DNA of 19,132 nt. Source: Muribaculaceae bacterium. Lineage in GTDB: Bacteria > Bacteroidota > Bacteroidia > Bacteroidales > Muribaculaceae. The stretch is from contig JAFYCU010000235.1 in assembly GCA_017545095.1 (NCBI GenBank), positions 1 to 19,132 on the forward strand, written 5' to 3'. Below are positions 1 through 10,303 of the stretch, one piece after another (the stretch's first letter is position 1; each line of letters opens with the position of its first letter). Under the pieces are notes generated by a model. The model was not told the DNA's origin and searched no databases. It was given only the letters and a program-made list of their open reading frames with translations. The translations under genes and the position numbers were made by a program.

Positions 1-787
1 CACTCTTGCCTGCGCCACCGATAAAGATAAACGTCAACGCCCAAGCCATGGCCGAGCAACCCATGAATGTGGTGGCTCCTGCTTGAGCCAACGATGCTTG
101 TGGGTTGTCGAGCAGGCCAGCAATGCCGTTCACCTCACTGCCAAAGAAGTCGAACGTCTGCGTGTAATAACTCAGAATGAGAATACCCACCAGGAAGAAG
201 AGGTCGGCCAATCGAGTGACGATGAACGCCTTTTTACTGGCGTGAATGGCGGCCGGCGACTCATAGTAGAAACCGATGAGCAGATAAGACGACACACCCA
301 CCATCTCGAAGAAGATGAAGATCTGGAAAAGATTGGTGGCGACCACCAATCCCAGCATCGAGAAGGTGAACAATGCCAAAAATGCATAATAACGCTGGAA
401 ACCTTTCTCGGCATGGCCGTGATGGTCGCACATATAGCCCAAGCTATACAGGTGCACCATCATCGACACCGTGGTAATCACAATCAGCATCATGGCGGCA
501 ATGGGGTCGAGCATGATGCCCATGCGCACCACCAGCGACTTGCTGAACGACAACCAGTCGGGATTGAACACCGTGACCACTTGGCGCACGCCATCGGCCA
601 TCTGGCCCTGGTCGGTGCCAAAGAAATAGGTCAGTGCCACCCCATAGGCCAGCACGGTGGTCACCAGCATACCCAGGCATCCAAGAATGCCTGTGAGCTT
701 TTTCTCCATTTTCACCCCGGCAAGTCCCAAAAACAGGAACATCAGCAGCGGGATGGCAATAACCGCGATCGTATAATTCAGTGGCAT
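1..787 (-). CDS. nuoL: NADH-quinone oxidoreductase subunit L (5' part; runs off the window)
   Basis: Antiporter-like proton-translocating membrane subunit of complex I (ND5 family). Translating down from the ATG at 785-787 gives 262 uninterrupted hydrophobic codons to the window edge; the 3' part lies outside. Family hallmarks are visible: MSMMVHLYSLGYM, then FFEMVGVSSYLLIGFYY, whose Glu matches the conserved Glu of transmembrane helix 5, then KKAFIVTRLADLFFLVG. The visible part ends at GGAGKS, just before the stretch that normally reads QFPLHTWLPDAM; that Lys is one of the channel lysines. The start lies 5 bases after the nuoK stop, so the two genes are surely co-transcribed and probably translationally coupled. 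nuoM and nuoN are expected next, outside the window. Confidence 0.96.
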   Translation of the reverse strand, partial: MPLNYTIAVIAIPLLMFLFLGLAGVKMEKKLTGILGCLGMLVTTVLAYGVALTYFFGTDQGQMADGVRQVVTVFNPDWLSFSKSLVVRMGIMLDPIAAMMLIVITTVSMMVHLYSLGYMCDHHGHAEKGFQRYYAFLALFTFSMLGLVVATNLFQIFIFFEMVGVSSYLLIGFYYESPAAIHASKKAFIVTRLADLFFLVGILILSYYTQTFDFFGSEVNGIAGLLDNPQASLAQAGATTFMGCSAMAWALTFIFIGGAGKS

Positions 788-792
788 AATGG

Positions 793-1104
793 TTAGAATT
801 TCAGTTTAGTGATTTTGTTGATGTCCACGTCCTTGGCGATGCGGAACACATTGATGATGATAGCCAACGCCAAAGCTGTTTCAGCGGCTGCAATGGCTAT
901 GGCAAAGAGCGTGAAAAACATGCCCTCCATCTGCCCCGGAAACAGGAATCGGTTGAACAGCACAAAGTTGATGTCAATGGAATTGAGCATCAGCTCAAGC
1001 GAAATCATGATGGCAATCATGTTTTTGCGGGTCAAGAACCCATACACGCCGCAGCCAAACATTATCAAGCTGGGGATGAGATACATTAACAAGGTAAGAT
1101 TCAT
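793..1104 (-). CDS. nuoK: NADH-quinone oxidoreductase subunit K
   Basis: Small membrane subunit of complex I (ND4L family), 103 residues, the usual length. It has three predicted transmembrane helices (about residues 3-23, 28-52 and 60-86). The two membrane glutamates of the proton channel are present: E37 in SLELMLN and E75 in AAAETALAL. A clear Shine-Dalgarno sequence (AAAGGAGG) precedes the ATG by about 7 bases, which is unusually strong for this phylum and fixes the start. It lies between nuoJ (22-base gap) and nuoL (5-base gap) in the usual J-K-L order. Confidence 0.97.
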   Translation of the reverse strand: MNLTLLMYLIPSLIMFGCGVYGFLTRKNMIAIMISLELMLNSIDINFVLFNRFLFPGQMEGMFFTLFAIAIAAAETALALAIIINVFRIAKDVDINKITKLKF

Positions 1105-1126
1105 AGTTGTTCCTCCTTTCTCATGA

Positions 1127-1618
1127 TTAACGACGACGTGCTATCACCACGCCACCAATGATACAAGCCAGCAGCAGCACACTCACGGCTTCGAATGGGA
1201 GCAAGTAGCCCCACTTGTCGGTGCTGAGCAGGAATTTGCCCAACGTGTTCATGTCGATGTCGGCCATTGCAGGCACGAGCTTGCCACAAAAACCGGCATA
1301 GCTGAAGAGCGCAAATCCCGTCACAGCCACTCCGGCCACGGCGGCAATCAACCCCAGCCACTTGCGGGTGGAAGTCAGCGGGGTGGCATCATCACCAGGA
1401 CGCTGCGTGAGCAGGATTGAGAACACAAACAGCACGACTATGCCACCAGCATAGACGGCAATCTGCACCGCACCCAGGAACGGATAATCCATTTGGAAAT
1501 AGAGCGCGGCTGTGGCAAAAAGCACAAACAGCAGAAACGTTGCCGAGCGCAAAATCTTGCGCGTGGTGACCGTCAGTACCGAAAACACGATGATTGCCAA
1601 TGCAATCACGAAATACAT
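1127..1618 (-). CDS. nuoJ: NADH-quinone oxidoreductase subunit J
   Basis: Membrane subunit of complex I (ND6 family), 163 residues from the chosen start. Five hydrophobic segments are visible. The family motif around YAGGIVVLFVFSILL (third helix, with its pi-bulge region) is intact, and MDYPFLGAVQIAVY precedes it. The reading frame is open further upstream to about 1861, but that extension reads through nuoI out of frame and is low-complexity. The ATG at 1616-1618, opening MYFVIALAIIVF, is preceded by AGGAGG about 10 bases upstream and lies 23 bases after the nuoI stop, so I take it as the true start. Confidence 0.95.
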   Translation of the reverse strand: MYFVIALAIIVFSVLTVTTRKILRSATFLLFVLFATAALYFQMDYPFLGAVQIAVYAGGIVVLFVFSILLTQRPGDDATPLTSTRKWLGLIAAVAGVAVTGFALFSYAGFCGKLVPAMADIDMNTLGKFLLSTDKWGYLLPFEAVSVLLLACIIGGVVIARRR

Positions 1619-1641
1619 GATGATGTTTCCTCCTGATTCCA

Positions 1642-2202
1642 TTATTCTTGATTTTCTTGTTTGTCTTGACTGGGAACATCCTTGGCCTGAGTGGCCTCGT
1701 CGGTAGGCTTGGCAGGAGCTTCGGCAGGCTTGGCAGGAGCTGGTTCGTCGTCCTTTTCGGGCAGATAGTTCAATTGCTTGACGAGCGACTCGCGACGGAA
1801 CACCGCCTGCTCGAAATCGTTGCTGAACTCGATGGCTGCCGTGGGACACGACTGCACACACAGGCTGCAGAAGGTGCAGCTGCCCAAGTCATACACATAT
1901 TTGTCAAGCTTCATTTTCTTCTTGCCGTTAGGCAAGTCCACCATGCGGGTGTCGATGTGGATGGTGCCATTTGGGCAGGCGCGTTCGCAACTGCGGCAAC
2001 CAATGCACTTATGGCGTCCATTCTCATCATAGATGAACTGCAACGTGGCCCTGAAGCGTTCAGGGATTTGCAGGGTGTCCCTGTTCTCGGGGTACTGCTC
2101 AGTCACCTTAGGGGTCACCAGCTCACGTCCGGTGACCTGCATACCCTTGACCAGGCTGTGCATGCCCTTGAAAAGAGAAACGAAATACTCCTTAATGTTC
2201 AT
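1642..2202 (-). CDS. nuoI: NADH-quinone oxidoreductase subunit I (2x[4Fe-4S] ferredoxin-type)
   Basis: Peripheral-arm subunit of complex I carrying clusters N6a and N6b, which pass electrons on to NuoB; 186 residues. Two Cys motifs are seen: CIGCRSCERACP at residues 66-77 and CTFCSLCVQSCP at 109-120, all eight ligands present. An amphipathic N-terminal stretch (MNIKEYFVSLFKGMHSLVKG) fits membrane-surface contact. After about residue 150 comes a low-complexity tail rich in Pro, Ala, Lys and acidic residues with a repeated PAKP unit, probably a disordered extension. The gene is the first nuo gene after the ATP synthase block, only 30 bases from the atpG stop. No Shine-Dalgarno sequence is apparent. 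Confidence 0.97.
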   Translation of the reverse strand: MNIKEYFVSLFKGMHSLVKGMQVTGRELVTPKVTEQYPENRDTLQIPERFRATLQFIYDENGRHKCIGCRSCERACPNGTIHIDTRMVDLPNGKKKMKLDKYVYDLGSCTFCSLCVQSCPTAAIEFSNDFEQAVFRRESLVKQLNYLPEKDDEPAPAKPAEAPAKPTDEATQAKDVPSQDKQENQE

Positions 2203-2232
2203 ATTTCCGTCAATAAAATTAACACAATTAAA

Positions 2233-3120
2233 TTACCTCTGGACTTGTCCGCCCAAAATGTCGAGCAGCTCGGTGGTGATGCCATCCTGACGCAGCTTGT
2301 TATACTCCAGATTGAGTTCATCGAGCAGTTCCTTTGCATTGTCGCTTGCCGTCTGCATGGCCATGACGCGTGAAGCCTGCTCGCTGGCGGCACTTTCGGT
2401 GAACACCTCTTGCATCATCGCCCTGAGATGCAGCGGCAGCACGCTGCCGAAAATCGCATTCGCATCAGGTTCAAACAAGCACGGCTGCGCGGCAGTGCGC
2501 GCATCCACCTGCTCGGCCAGCGACTCGTAGCTCACCGGCAACAACTGCTCGCGGCTGAACCGCTGGCGGGCAGTCGACACAAAATGCATATACAACACAT
2601 CCACGCGGTCGAACTCGCCACTAAGGAAACGGTCGCACTGCAGCTTCGTGAAGTCGTGAAGACGCTGGCTTTCGCTGCGCGTGTCGAGCGTTGACACCGG
2701 CTCAACGGTGATGTGATTATCAACAATTTTAGCCGAAGCCTTGGTAAGCTTTTTGCCGATGGGGATGATGGTAACCTTCACCTCATTGCCCCACTCGCGG
2801 CGGCAGTCATCAATGCTTGCAAGCAGCTGCTTAAAGATGTTGATGTTAAAAGCCCCACACAAGCCATCGTCGCTGCCAAACACCACCAGAGCCACACGCC
2901 CCACCGTGCGCTGAGCGATGAGCGGCGATGAGAACTCTTGGTCGGTAGTCAGCAGGTGGCTGATCACACTCTGCACCATGCTGCGATAGGGCGACAAACG
3001 TTGCAGGTTTCCCGTGGCCTTGCGCATCTTGGCCGATGAAATCATCTTCATCGCGCTCGTGGTCTTCTGCGTCGAGGCCACCGACCCGATTCGGCTTTTC
3101 AGTTCACGTAATGTTGACAT
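2233..3120 (-). CDS. atpG: F1Fo ATP synthase gamma subunit
   Basis: Central rotor shaft of F1, coupling c-ring rotation to catalysis in the beta subunits; 295 residues, normal length. The N-terminal helix MSTLRELKSRIGSVASTQKT and the neighbouring SAMKMISSAKMRKA are the conserved gamma signature. The C-terminal coiled-coil helix (SEQASRVMAMQTASDNAKELL, then LNLEYNKLRQDGITTELLDI) is equally typical. It is the last gene of the atp set, 18 bases after atpA and 30 bases before nuoI, with no terminator-like hairpin between it and nuoI. Transcription therefore probably continues into the nuo genes. Confidence 0.97.
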   Translation of the reverse strand: MSTLRELKSRIGSVASTQKTTSAMKMISSAKMRKATGNLQRLSPYRSMVQSVISHLLTTDQEFSSPLIAQRTVGRVALVVFGSDDGLCGAFNINIFKQLLASIDDCRREWGNEVKVTIIPIGKKLTKASAKIVDNHITVEPVSTLDTRSESQRLHDFTKLQCDRFLSGEFDRVDVLYMHFVSTARQRFSREQLLPVSYESLAEQVDARTAAQPCLFEPDANAIFGSVLPLHLRAMMQEVFTESAASEQASRVMAMQTASDNAKELLDELNLEYNKLRQDGITTELLDILGGQVQR

Positions 3121-3138
3121 AACTGCTATTTGTTAACG

Positions 3139-4716
3139 TCAAGCCTGGTATTTTCCAGCAATCTCCTGCGCGGCAGCTTTGAGCTTGTCCATCACGTCGT
3201 CATCGATTTTGCCTGAGCGCAGCACATCAAGCACATCGCTCTGGTGCTTGGCACGAAGATACTCGATGAAGAGGTTCTCAAACTCCGGCACCGAGTCGAT
3301 AGGCACCCGTTGCAGTAGTCCGTTCACGCCACAGTAGATGATGGCCACCTGTTCCTCGACGGGCATAGGCTCGTATTGCGCCTGCACGAGCAGTCGCTCG
3401 TTTTTGCGTCCGGTGTCGATGGTGCGTGCGGTCACCGGGTCGATGTCGCCACCGAACTTGGTGAAAGCCTCCAGCTCACGATACTGTGCCTGCGCGATTT
3501 TGAGCGTACCGGCCACTTTCTTCATGCACTTGATTTGTGCATTGCCACCCACACGACTCACCGAGATACCCACGTTCACGGCTGGACGGATTCCGGCATT
3601 GAACAAGGCGGTCTCCAGATAAATCTGTCCGTCGGTGATGGAGATCACATTGGTGGGGATGTATGCACTCACGTCGCCGGCCTGCGTCTCGATGATGGGC
3701 AGAGCCGTGAGCGAGCCGCCACCCTTGACGATGGGCTTCAGGGCTTCGGGCAGGTCGTTCATCACCGAAGCCACGTCTTGGTTCTCGTTGATTTTAGCAG
3801 CTCGTTCAAGCAGACGGCTGTGCAAATAGAAGATGTCGCCAGGATATGCCTCGCGTCCCGAGGGACGCTTGAGGATGAGCGAGATTTCGCGATAAGCCAC
3901 AGCATGCTTCGACAGGTCGTCGTAAATCACCAGCGCATCACGGCCGGTGTCGCGGAAATACTCACCGATGGCGGCACCGGCAAAGGGAGCATAGTAACGC
4001 ATCGAAGCCGAGTCGGCAGCGGTGGCGGCCACCACAATGGTATAGGGCATTGCGCCTTCTTCGTTAAGCTTGTTGACCAGAGCGGCCACGGTCGAAGCCT
4101 TCTGCCCGATGGCCACATAGATGCAATAGACGGGGTGCCCGGCTTCATAGCAATGCTTCTGGTTGATGATGGTATCGACGGCAATGGCAGTCTTGCCAAT
4201 CTGTCGGTCACCGATAATCAGCTCGCGCTGTCCGCGGCCAATAGGAATCATCGAGTCGATGGCCTTGAGCCCGGTTTGCAGCGGCTGGTTCACCGGCTGG
4301 CGGAAGATCACACCAGGGGCTTTGCGCTCCAGGGGCAGACGGATGCGCTTGCCGTCGATGGTTCCGCGACCGTCGATAGGCTCGGCGAGCACATTGACCA
4401 CGCGTCCCAGCAATCCCTCGCCCACCTGGATTGATGCAATCTCTCCCGTGCGGCGCACTTTCATGTTCTGGGTGATGGAATCCACCTCGTTGAGCAGAAT
4501 CACACCTACGTCGCTCTCCTCGAGGTTCATGGCCACGCCGGTCACACCGTTTTCGAACTCCACGAGCTCGTTGGCCTCGACATTGGTCAAGCCAAACACG
4601 TGCGCCACACCGTCGCCCACCTCAAGCACCGTTCCAACCTCCTCAAACGTCACATTTCGCTCAATGTCGCTGAGTTGCTGTTTCAGTATGTCAGATATTT
4701 CGCTTGGGTTAATCAT
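3139..4716 (-). CDS. atpA: F1Fo ATP synthase alpha subunit
   Basis: Non-catalytic nucleotide-binding subunit of the F1 hexamer, 525 residues, normal length. The P-loop is at residues 169-177 as GDRQIGKTA; most alpha subunits have Thr where this one has Ile. The RELIIGD lead-in, the VAIGQK strand and the [11 protein letters not shown] segment containing the arginine finger are all present. The N-terminal helix that binds the delta subunit ([15 protein letters not shown]) supports the chosen ATG. It lies 10 bases after atpH and 18 bases before atpG. Confidence 0.98.
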   Translation of the reverse strand: MINPSEISDILKQQLSDIERNVTFEEVGTVLEVGDGVAHVFGLTNVEANELVEFENGVTGVAMNLEESDVGVILLNEVDSITQNMKVRRTGEIASIQVGEGLLGRVVNVLAEPIDGRGTIDGKRIRLPLERKAPGVIFRQPVNQPLQTGLKAIDSMIPIGRGQRELIIGDRQIGKTAIAVDTIINQKHCYEAGHPVYCIYVAIGQKASTVAALVNKLNEEGAMPYTIVVAATAADSASMRYYAPFAGAAIGEYFRDTGRDALVIYDDLSKHAVAYREISLILKRPSGREAYPGDIFYLHSRLLERAAKINENQDVASVMNDLPEALKPIVKGGGSLTALPIIETQAGDVSAYIPTNVISITDGQIYLETALFNAGIRPAVNVGISVSRVGGNAQIKCMKKVAGTLKIAQAQYRELEAFTKFGGDIDPVTARTIDTGRKNERLLVQAQYEPMPVEEQVAIIYCGVNGLLQRVPIDSVPEFENLFIEYLRAKHQSDVLDVLRSGKIDDDVMDKLKAAAQEIAGKYQA

Positions 4717-4726
4717 CTGTAGTAAA

Positions 4727-5269
4727 TTAACTAATAAGTTTTAAACGCAATTGATTCAGTTCGTTCTTCACCGAGGCATCGAGCAGTAAATCACCGATTT
4801 TAACCGTGAACCCACCAATCAGTTCGGGGTCAATTTCGGTCTCCACCTCGAGTGTGGCATCATCACCAAGTCGTTGCTTGACAACGTCGATGATCTTGTT
4901 GATTTTCTCGTCGGGCAACTCCACTGCCGATTTGATGACCACCTTGGCAATATTGTGTTCCTCGCGATAAAGGAGCACATAGGCGAGTGCTATTTTCCGT
5001 AGGAACTCGGCCCTGTTGTTGCGAATGACGAGCAAGATGAACTTGTCGAGCGAGCTGCCGGGCTTGGCCCCCACGAGCTGCATCATCATCCGGCCCTTGT
5101 CTTCGGCAGGAATGTGGGGATTGATGAGCACACGTTTCATTTCATCGAGCGCGCGCAATCCCTTGCTGATGGGCTTGAGCAACTCATAGATTTGCTCGGT
5201 GTCGCCATTCTCAAGCGCAAGCTTGTAGAGGGCCTTGGCATAGCGCCTGGGGATAAGTCCGTCGTTCAT
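4727..5269 (-). CDS. atpH: F1Fo ATP synthase delta subunit (OSCP)
   Basis: Peripheral-stalk subunit joining the top of F1 to the b subunits; 180 residues, normal length. The start [20 protein letters not shown] is the delta/OSCP signature (RYAxALxxLA). The C-terminal segment holding [18 protein letters not shown] and [15 protein letters not shown] is also diagnostic. It is 6 bases from the atpF stop and 10 bases from the atpA start, consistent with tight operon packing. Confidence 0.96.
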   Translation of the reverse strand: MNDGLIPRRYAKALYKLALENGDTEQIYELLKPISKGLRALDEMKRVLINPHIPAEDKGRMMMQLVGAKPGSSLDKFILLVIRNNRAEFLRKIALAYVLLYREEHNIAKVVIKSAVELPDEKINKIIDVVKQRLGDDATLEVETEIDPELIGGFTVKIGDLLLDASVKNELNQLRLKLIS

Positions 5270-5275
5270 AATGCA

Positions 5276-5773
5276 TTAGTTTTTGGTCTGAACCTCACTC
5301 AGATACTGGTCCACCAACTCTCGCTGTGCCTGGTCGTTGCTCACGTTTTTGCGCAGCACTTTTTCGGCGATTTGCAACGCTATCTCGCTCACCTCTTGGC
5401 GCAGCTGTTTCTCACTCTCCTTGCGCGCCTGCTCAATGGAAACGAGAGCGGCATCCGAAACCTTCTTGGCCTCGGCGGCAGCCTCGCCCTTGGCATTCTC
5501 AACCATTTGGTTGCGCATCTTGGCGGCTTCGCGGAGTATTTCGGCCTGCTGCTGGCGTGCCTCAGCAATCACCTTGTCGGCCTCGGCCCGGGCATTGTCG
5601 AGACGCGACTTCGCTTCTTGGGCATAGGCCACACCCTTGTCAATCAGGTCGGCGCGTTCCTCCATGCTCTTGATGATGAAGGGCCACGCATATTTGGCAA
5701 GGATGAAGTAGAGGCAACCGAATGCGATGAACATCCAGAAGACCAGGCCAAATTCAGGCGTGAAAAGTTCCAT
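5276..5773 (-). CDS. atpF: F1Fo ATP synthase b subunit
   Basis: Peripheral-stalk (stator) subunit, 165 residues. One N-terminal transmembrane segment (about residues 8-30, FGLVFWMFIAFGCLYFILAK) is followed by a long Ala/Glu/Lys/Gln-rich helix predicted to form a coiled-coil dimer, the usual b architecture. There is a single b gene and no b' gene, so a homodimer is expected. It sits between atpE (20-base gap) and atpH (6-base gap). Confidence 0.96.
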   Translation of the reverse strand: MELFTPEFGLVFWMFIAFGCLYFILAKYAWPFIIKSMEERADLIDKGVAYAQEAKSRLDNARAEADKVIAEARQQQAEILREAAKMRNQMVENAKGEAAAEAKKVSDAALVSIEQARKESEKQLRQEVSEIALQIAEKVLRKNVSNDQAQRELVDQYLSEVQTKN

Positions 5774-5793
5774 CGGTTATTGAGTGGAGTGAA

Positions 5794-6045
<252 letters not shown>

Positions 6046-6080
6046 TTAATTGTTATTGTTTTTGTTTTATTGTCGGTTGA

Positions 6081-7136
6081 TTATTCGGCCTGATGCGGTT
6101 CCACAAGGGCCATCGAGATGAAGATGGTGGATAGAATGGTGAACACATAGGCCTGGATAAAGCTCACCAGCGTGTCGAGCAGGAGCATGAACAGCGCGAA
6201 GGCCACCGAGAAGATGGCTGTGCCGGCACCCACGGCCACACCGAACAAGTTGGTGAAGATGAATATCAGCAGCACCAGCACGAGCACCACCATGTGGCCG
6301 CTCATCATGTTGGCGAAAAGACGAATCATGAGTGCCAGCGGCTTGGTGAACATGCCCAACACCTCGATAATCTGCATCATGGGCACGGGGAACTTGAGTG
6401 CCATGGGCACCTCGGGCCAGAAGGTTTCCTTCCAATATTCGCGTGTGCCGCTAAAGGTGGTGATCAGGAACGTGAGCACCGCAAGCACCATTGTCACTGC
6501 AATGTTGCCCGTGAGATTGGCACCGCCAGGAAAAATCACAATCAGGCCCAACATGTTCATCGTGAGGATAAAGAAGAACACGGTGAGCAGGTAGGGAGCA
6601 TACTTGGGTGCATGCTTGCCAAGGATGGGACGGATGGTTTCGGCATAAACAAACTCAACCATGAGTTCCAAGAAGCCTTTTCCGCCCCGTGGGGCCTTGA
6701 GACCATTACGCACATACCAGCGTTTCATCGTCATCACGAGCAATATCACCACCACTGCGGCAATGAAGATTCCGGCCACATTCTTGGTGATGGAAAAGTC
6801 GAGCGGGCGGTACTCGCTGCCATCGGGCAACATCTGCACCACTTTGCCGTTATGGGCTTCACTGGTGCTGATGCGGTATCCCTCAAAAGTCTCCCCGCCG
6901 GTGATGCGGCTGCTCATGAAACAGTGCCAGCCGTCCTGTCCCTTGACAATGACGGGCAGCGGAATGCGCGCATGATGATTGAAGGGCACATCCCAGCCAT
7001 AGGCATCGCCAAGATGCTCAAAGATGGTCTCTTTGGGATTCAGCTCATGTTTCTGGCCTTGTGCCGCGCTGTGATAGCCCAGCCCCATCAGCGCCAGAAT
7101 CACGACTGCAATGATTGCGGTTATAGCTTTCTTCAT
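6081..7136 (-). CDS. atpB: F1Fo ATP synthase a subunit
   Basis: Stator membrane subunit forming the two proton half-channels against the c ring. I chose the ATG at 7134-7136, giving 351 residues. It lies 5 bases after the atpC stop and begins MKKAITAIIAVVILALMG, a clear signal sequence. An ATG 18 bases further up would lie inside atpC. An exported domain of about 90 residues follows before the first core helix (near residue 117), which makes the protein much longer than the 271 residues of E. coli AtpB; this extension is usual in Bacteroidetes. The essential channel arginine is R272, in PLALMIRLFANMMSGH. The last helices (SFIQAYVFTILSTIFI) are conserved. Confidence 0.96.
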   Translation of the reverse strand: MKKAITAIIAVVILALMGLGYHSAAQGQKHELNPKETIFEHLGDAYGWDVPFNHHARIPLPVIVKGQDGWHCFMSSRITGGETFEGYRISTSEAHNGKVVQMLPDGSEYRPLDFSITKNVAGIFIAAVVVILLVMTMKRWYVRNGLKAPRGGKGFLELMVEFVYAETIRPILGKHAPKYAPYLLTVFFFILTMNMLGLIVIFPGGANLTGNIAVTMVLAVLTFLITTFSGTREYWKETFWPEVPMALKFPVPMMQIIEVLGMFTKPLALMIRLFANMMSGHMVVLVLVLLIFIFTNLFGVAVGAGTAIFSVAFALFMLLLDTLVSFIQAYVFTILSTIFISMALVEPHQAE

Positions 7137-7141
7137 ATCAA

Positions 7142-7378
7142 TCAATAGATGCACACACTCACCACATTGTCCTTGATGTCGGCCACACCGCCGTCGATGT
7201 GCCGTTCCTGGTGGTCGCCGGCGTCGGTCACATAGGCCACCATGCCATCTTTGAGTGCGGCAATCAGAGCGGCATGGTTGTTGAGCACCTGAAACTGGCC
7301 CAGCACGCCAGGCAGCGTGACCTGCGTGACCGTACCCTCGAACTCAACCTGCTCGGCCGAAATGATCTTGAGTGTCAT
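7142..7378 (-). CDS. atpC: F1Fo ATP synthase epsilon subunit, short form
   Basis: Rotor foot subunit joining gamma to the c ring. At 78 residues it holds only the N-terminal beta-sandwich (MTLKIISAEQVEFEGTVTQV, then LPGVLGQFQVLNNHAAL, ending GGVADIKDNVVSVCIY). The C-terminal two-helix hairpin found in E. coli epsilon (about 138 residues), which inhibits ATP hydrolysis, is absent. The stop is clean and atpB starts 5 bases later, so this is a natural short form and not a truncation by frameshift. Short epsilons are known in Bacteroidetes. It is separated from atpD by an unusual 156-base repeat-containing gap. Confidence 0.94.
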   Translation of the reverse strand: MTLKIISAEQVEFEGTVTQVTLPGVLGQFQVLNNHAALIAALKDGMVAYVTDAGDHQERHIDGGVADIKDNVVSVCIY

Positions 7379-7534
7379 GAGTTAACAGTTTTCAGTTATC
7401 AGTTATCAGTAAACAAGTAGACGAGCAAACGAATATCGACGAATAAACGAGTGGTCGAATAAACGAGTATACTAGCGTTTGTATCTTGTTTATTGGTTAC
7501 AAGTTATCTGTTATCAGCATTCCGATATAAGACG
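7379..7534. repeat. atpD-atpC spacer with heptamer-period arrays and 13-base direct repeats
   Basis: This 156-base gap is by far the longest inside the atp block. It contains four 7-base units at 7384-7411 (aacagtt, ttcagtt, atcagtt, atcagta) and three at 7497-7517 (ttacaag, ttatctg, ttatcag). Between them lie two exact copies of cgaataaacgagt at 7440-7452 and 7456-7468, offset by 16 bases, with degenerate aaacgaat/acgag relatives just before. I see no ORF, convincing hairpin or promoter here. The function is unknown; it may be untranslated spacer inside the operon transcript. Confidence 0.8.
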
Positions 7535-9103
<1,569 letters not shown>

Positions 9104-10180
9104 TCAGAAATGCCATCCTTGGGTCACCACCACAGCCATCAGCACCAGATTAACCAAGCCGATGGGCATCAAGTAACGCCACTCGAGAGCCAGCATCTGG
9201 TCGATGCGCACACGCGGGAACGACCAGCGAATCCACATGAAGATGAACGTCATGAAGAACGCCTTGCCCAGGAACCACAGGGTGCTGGGGATGAAATCCA
9301 TCACGGCATTAAAGCCCTCCCATCCGGGGATGTGCAGCGGCATCCAGCCGCCCAGGAAAAGCAGCGAGGCAATGCCACTAACCACAAACAGGTTGAGATA
9401 CTCGGCCAGATAGAACAAGCCGTAGTGAATGCCCGAATACTCGGTGTGGTATCCGGCGGTGAGCTCATGCTCGGCCTCAGGCAGGTCGAACGGGCCACGG
9501 TTGTTCTCGGCATTGGCCGCGATAATATAGATGATGAAAGCAATCACCGCCGGCAGGTGGCCCTTGAACAAGAACCAGCCGTCGGCCTGAGCCTCGACCA
9601 TTCCTGTTACACTCATAGTTCCGGCCAGACACACCATGGTGAGAACGCTCAACCCCACCGACAACTCATAGCTGATCATCTGCGCACCCGAACGCATGGC
9701 TCCGATGAGCGTGTACTTGCTGTTGCTCGACCATCCGGCCAGCAGAATGCCCAGCACACCAATCGATGAGACAGCTATGATGAAAAACACACCTATGTTG
9801 AAATCAATGATCTGGAAACCCTTGCCCCACGGCAGGCAGGCAAAGGTGAGCACCGAAGCCAGCACCACCAGAAACGGAGCCAGGAAAAACAGAAACTTAT
9901 CGGTATGCCACAGGGAGATGATTTCCTTGGTGAGAATTTTAAACACATCGGCGAAAATCTGCAGCGAGCCACCAGGTCCCACACGGATGGGTCCGCGACG
10001 GCATTGAATCCAGCCGCACACCCAACGCTCATACATGATGTAGATCATTGCCAGCACCGAGTAGGCAATCAGCAAAAACAAAGCCACAAGCACACACTCG
10101 GTGGTGGTGGCCAACCACGACGGCATCACGCCATTGAGCCACTTGTCGAGCCACTCGGTTACAGATGATAAATCAAACAT
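9104..10180 (-). CDS. nuoH: NADH-quinone oxidoreductase subunit H
   Basis: Membrane subunit of complex I (ND1 family) that forms the quinone entry site and links the hydrophilic and membrane arms; 358 residues, slightly longer than average. Family motifs are seen: YERWVCGWIQCRRGP with RVGPGGSLQIFADV, then the acidic loop ENNRGPFDLPEAEHELTAGY, and FFMTFIFMWIRWSFPRVRID near the C terminus. About eight to nine hydrophobic helices are evident. It follows nuoCD directly, with no nuoE, nuoF or nuoG in between, and precedes atpD by 60 bases. Confidence 0.97.
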   Translation of the reverse strand: MFDLSSVTEWLDKWLNGVMPSWLATTTECVLVALFLLIAYSVLAMIYIMYERWVCGWIQCRRGPIRVGPGGSLQIFADVFKILTKEIISLWHTDKFLFFLAPFLVVLASVLTFACLPWGKGFQIIDFNIGVFFIIAVSSIGVLGILLAGWSSNSKYTLIGAMRSGAQMISYELSVGLSVLTMVCLAGTMSVTGMVEAQADGWFLFKGHLPAVIAFIIYIIAANAENNRGPFDLPEAEHELTAGYHTEYSGIHYGLFYLAEYLNLFVVSGIASLLFLGGWMPLHIPGWEGFNAVMDFIPSTLWFLGKAFFMTFIFMWIRWSFPRVRIDQMLALEWRYLMPIGLVNLVLMAVVVTQGWHF

Positions 10181-10187
10181 ATCGTTT

Positions 10188-10237
10188 TAATTGATAATTG
10201 ATAATTGATAATTGATATGCAAGATGCGAGATGCGAG
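10188..10237. repeat. Two adjacent heptamer tandem arrays in the nuoCD-nuoH gap
   Basis: There are four exact copies of TAATTGA at 10188-10215, immediately followed by three units atgcaag, atgcgag, atgcgag at 10217-10237. Both arrays have a 7-base period but unrelated units. They lie in the 123-base gap between nuoCD (stop at 10304) and nuoH (start at 10180). The rest of the gap (10238-10303) shows no ORF or convincing hairpin. Confidence 0.9.
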
Positions 10238-10303
10238 ATTCCAACTTTTAATTAATCATAAGTGTGAAAGCTTTCTTGGTTCTTGCTTCGCGGCTCTTGC
10301 TTT

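Noticed and set aside
1127..1861. Longer frame upstream of nuoJ (244 residues)
   Set aside because: The added N-terminal part is the nuoI gene read out of frame; a good ribosome binding site and family similarity start at the ATG at 1618.
3376..4434. 352-codon frame antisense to atpA
   Set aside because: It lies wholly inside a conserved gene on the other strand and resembles no protein family.
10188..10237. Tandem repeats as a CRISPR array
   Set aside because: The units are 7 bases long with no spacers, and no cas genes are present.
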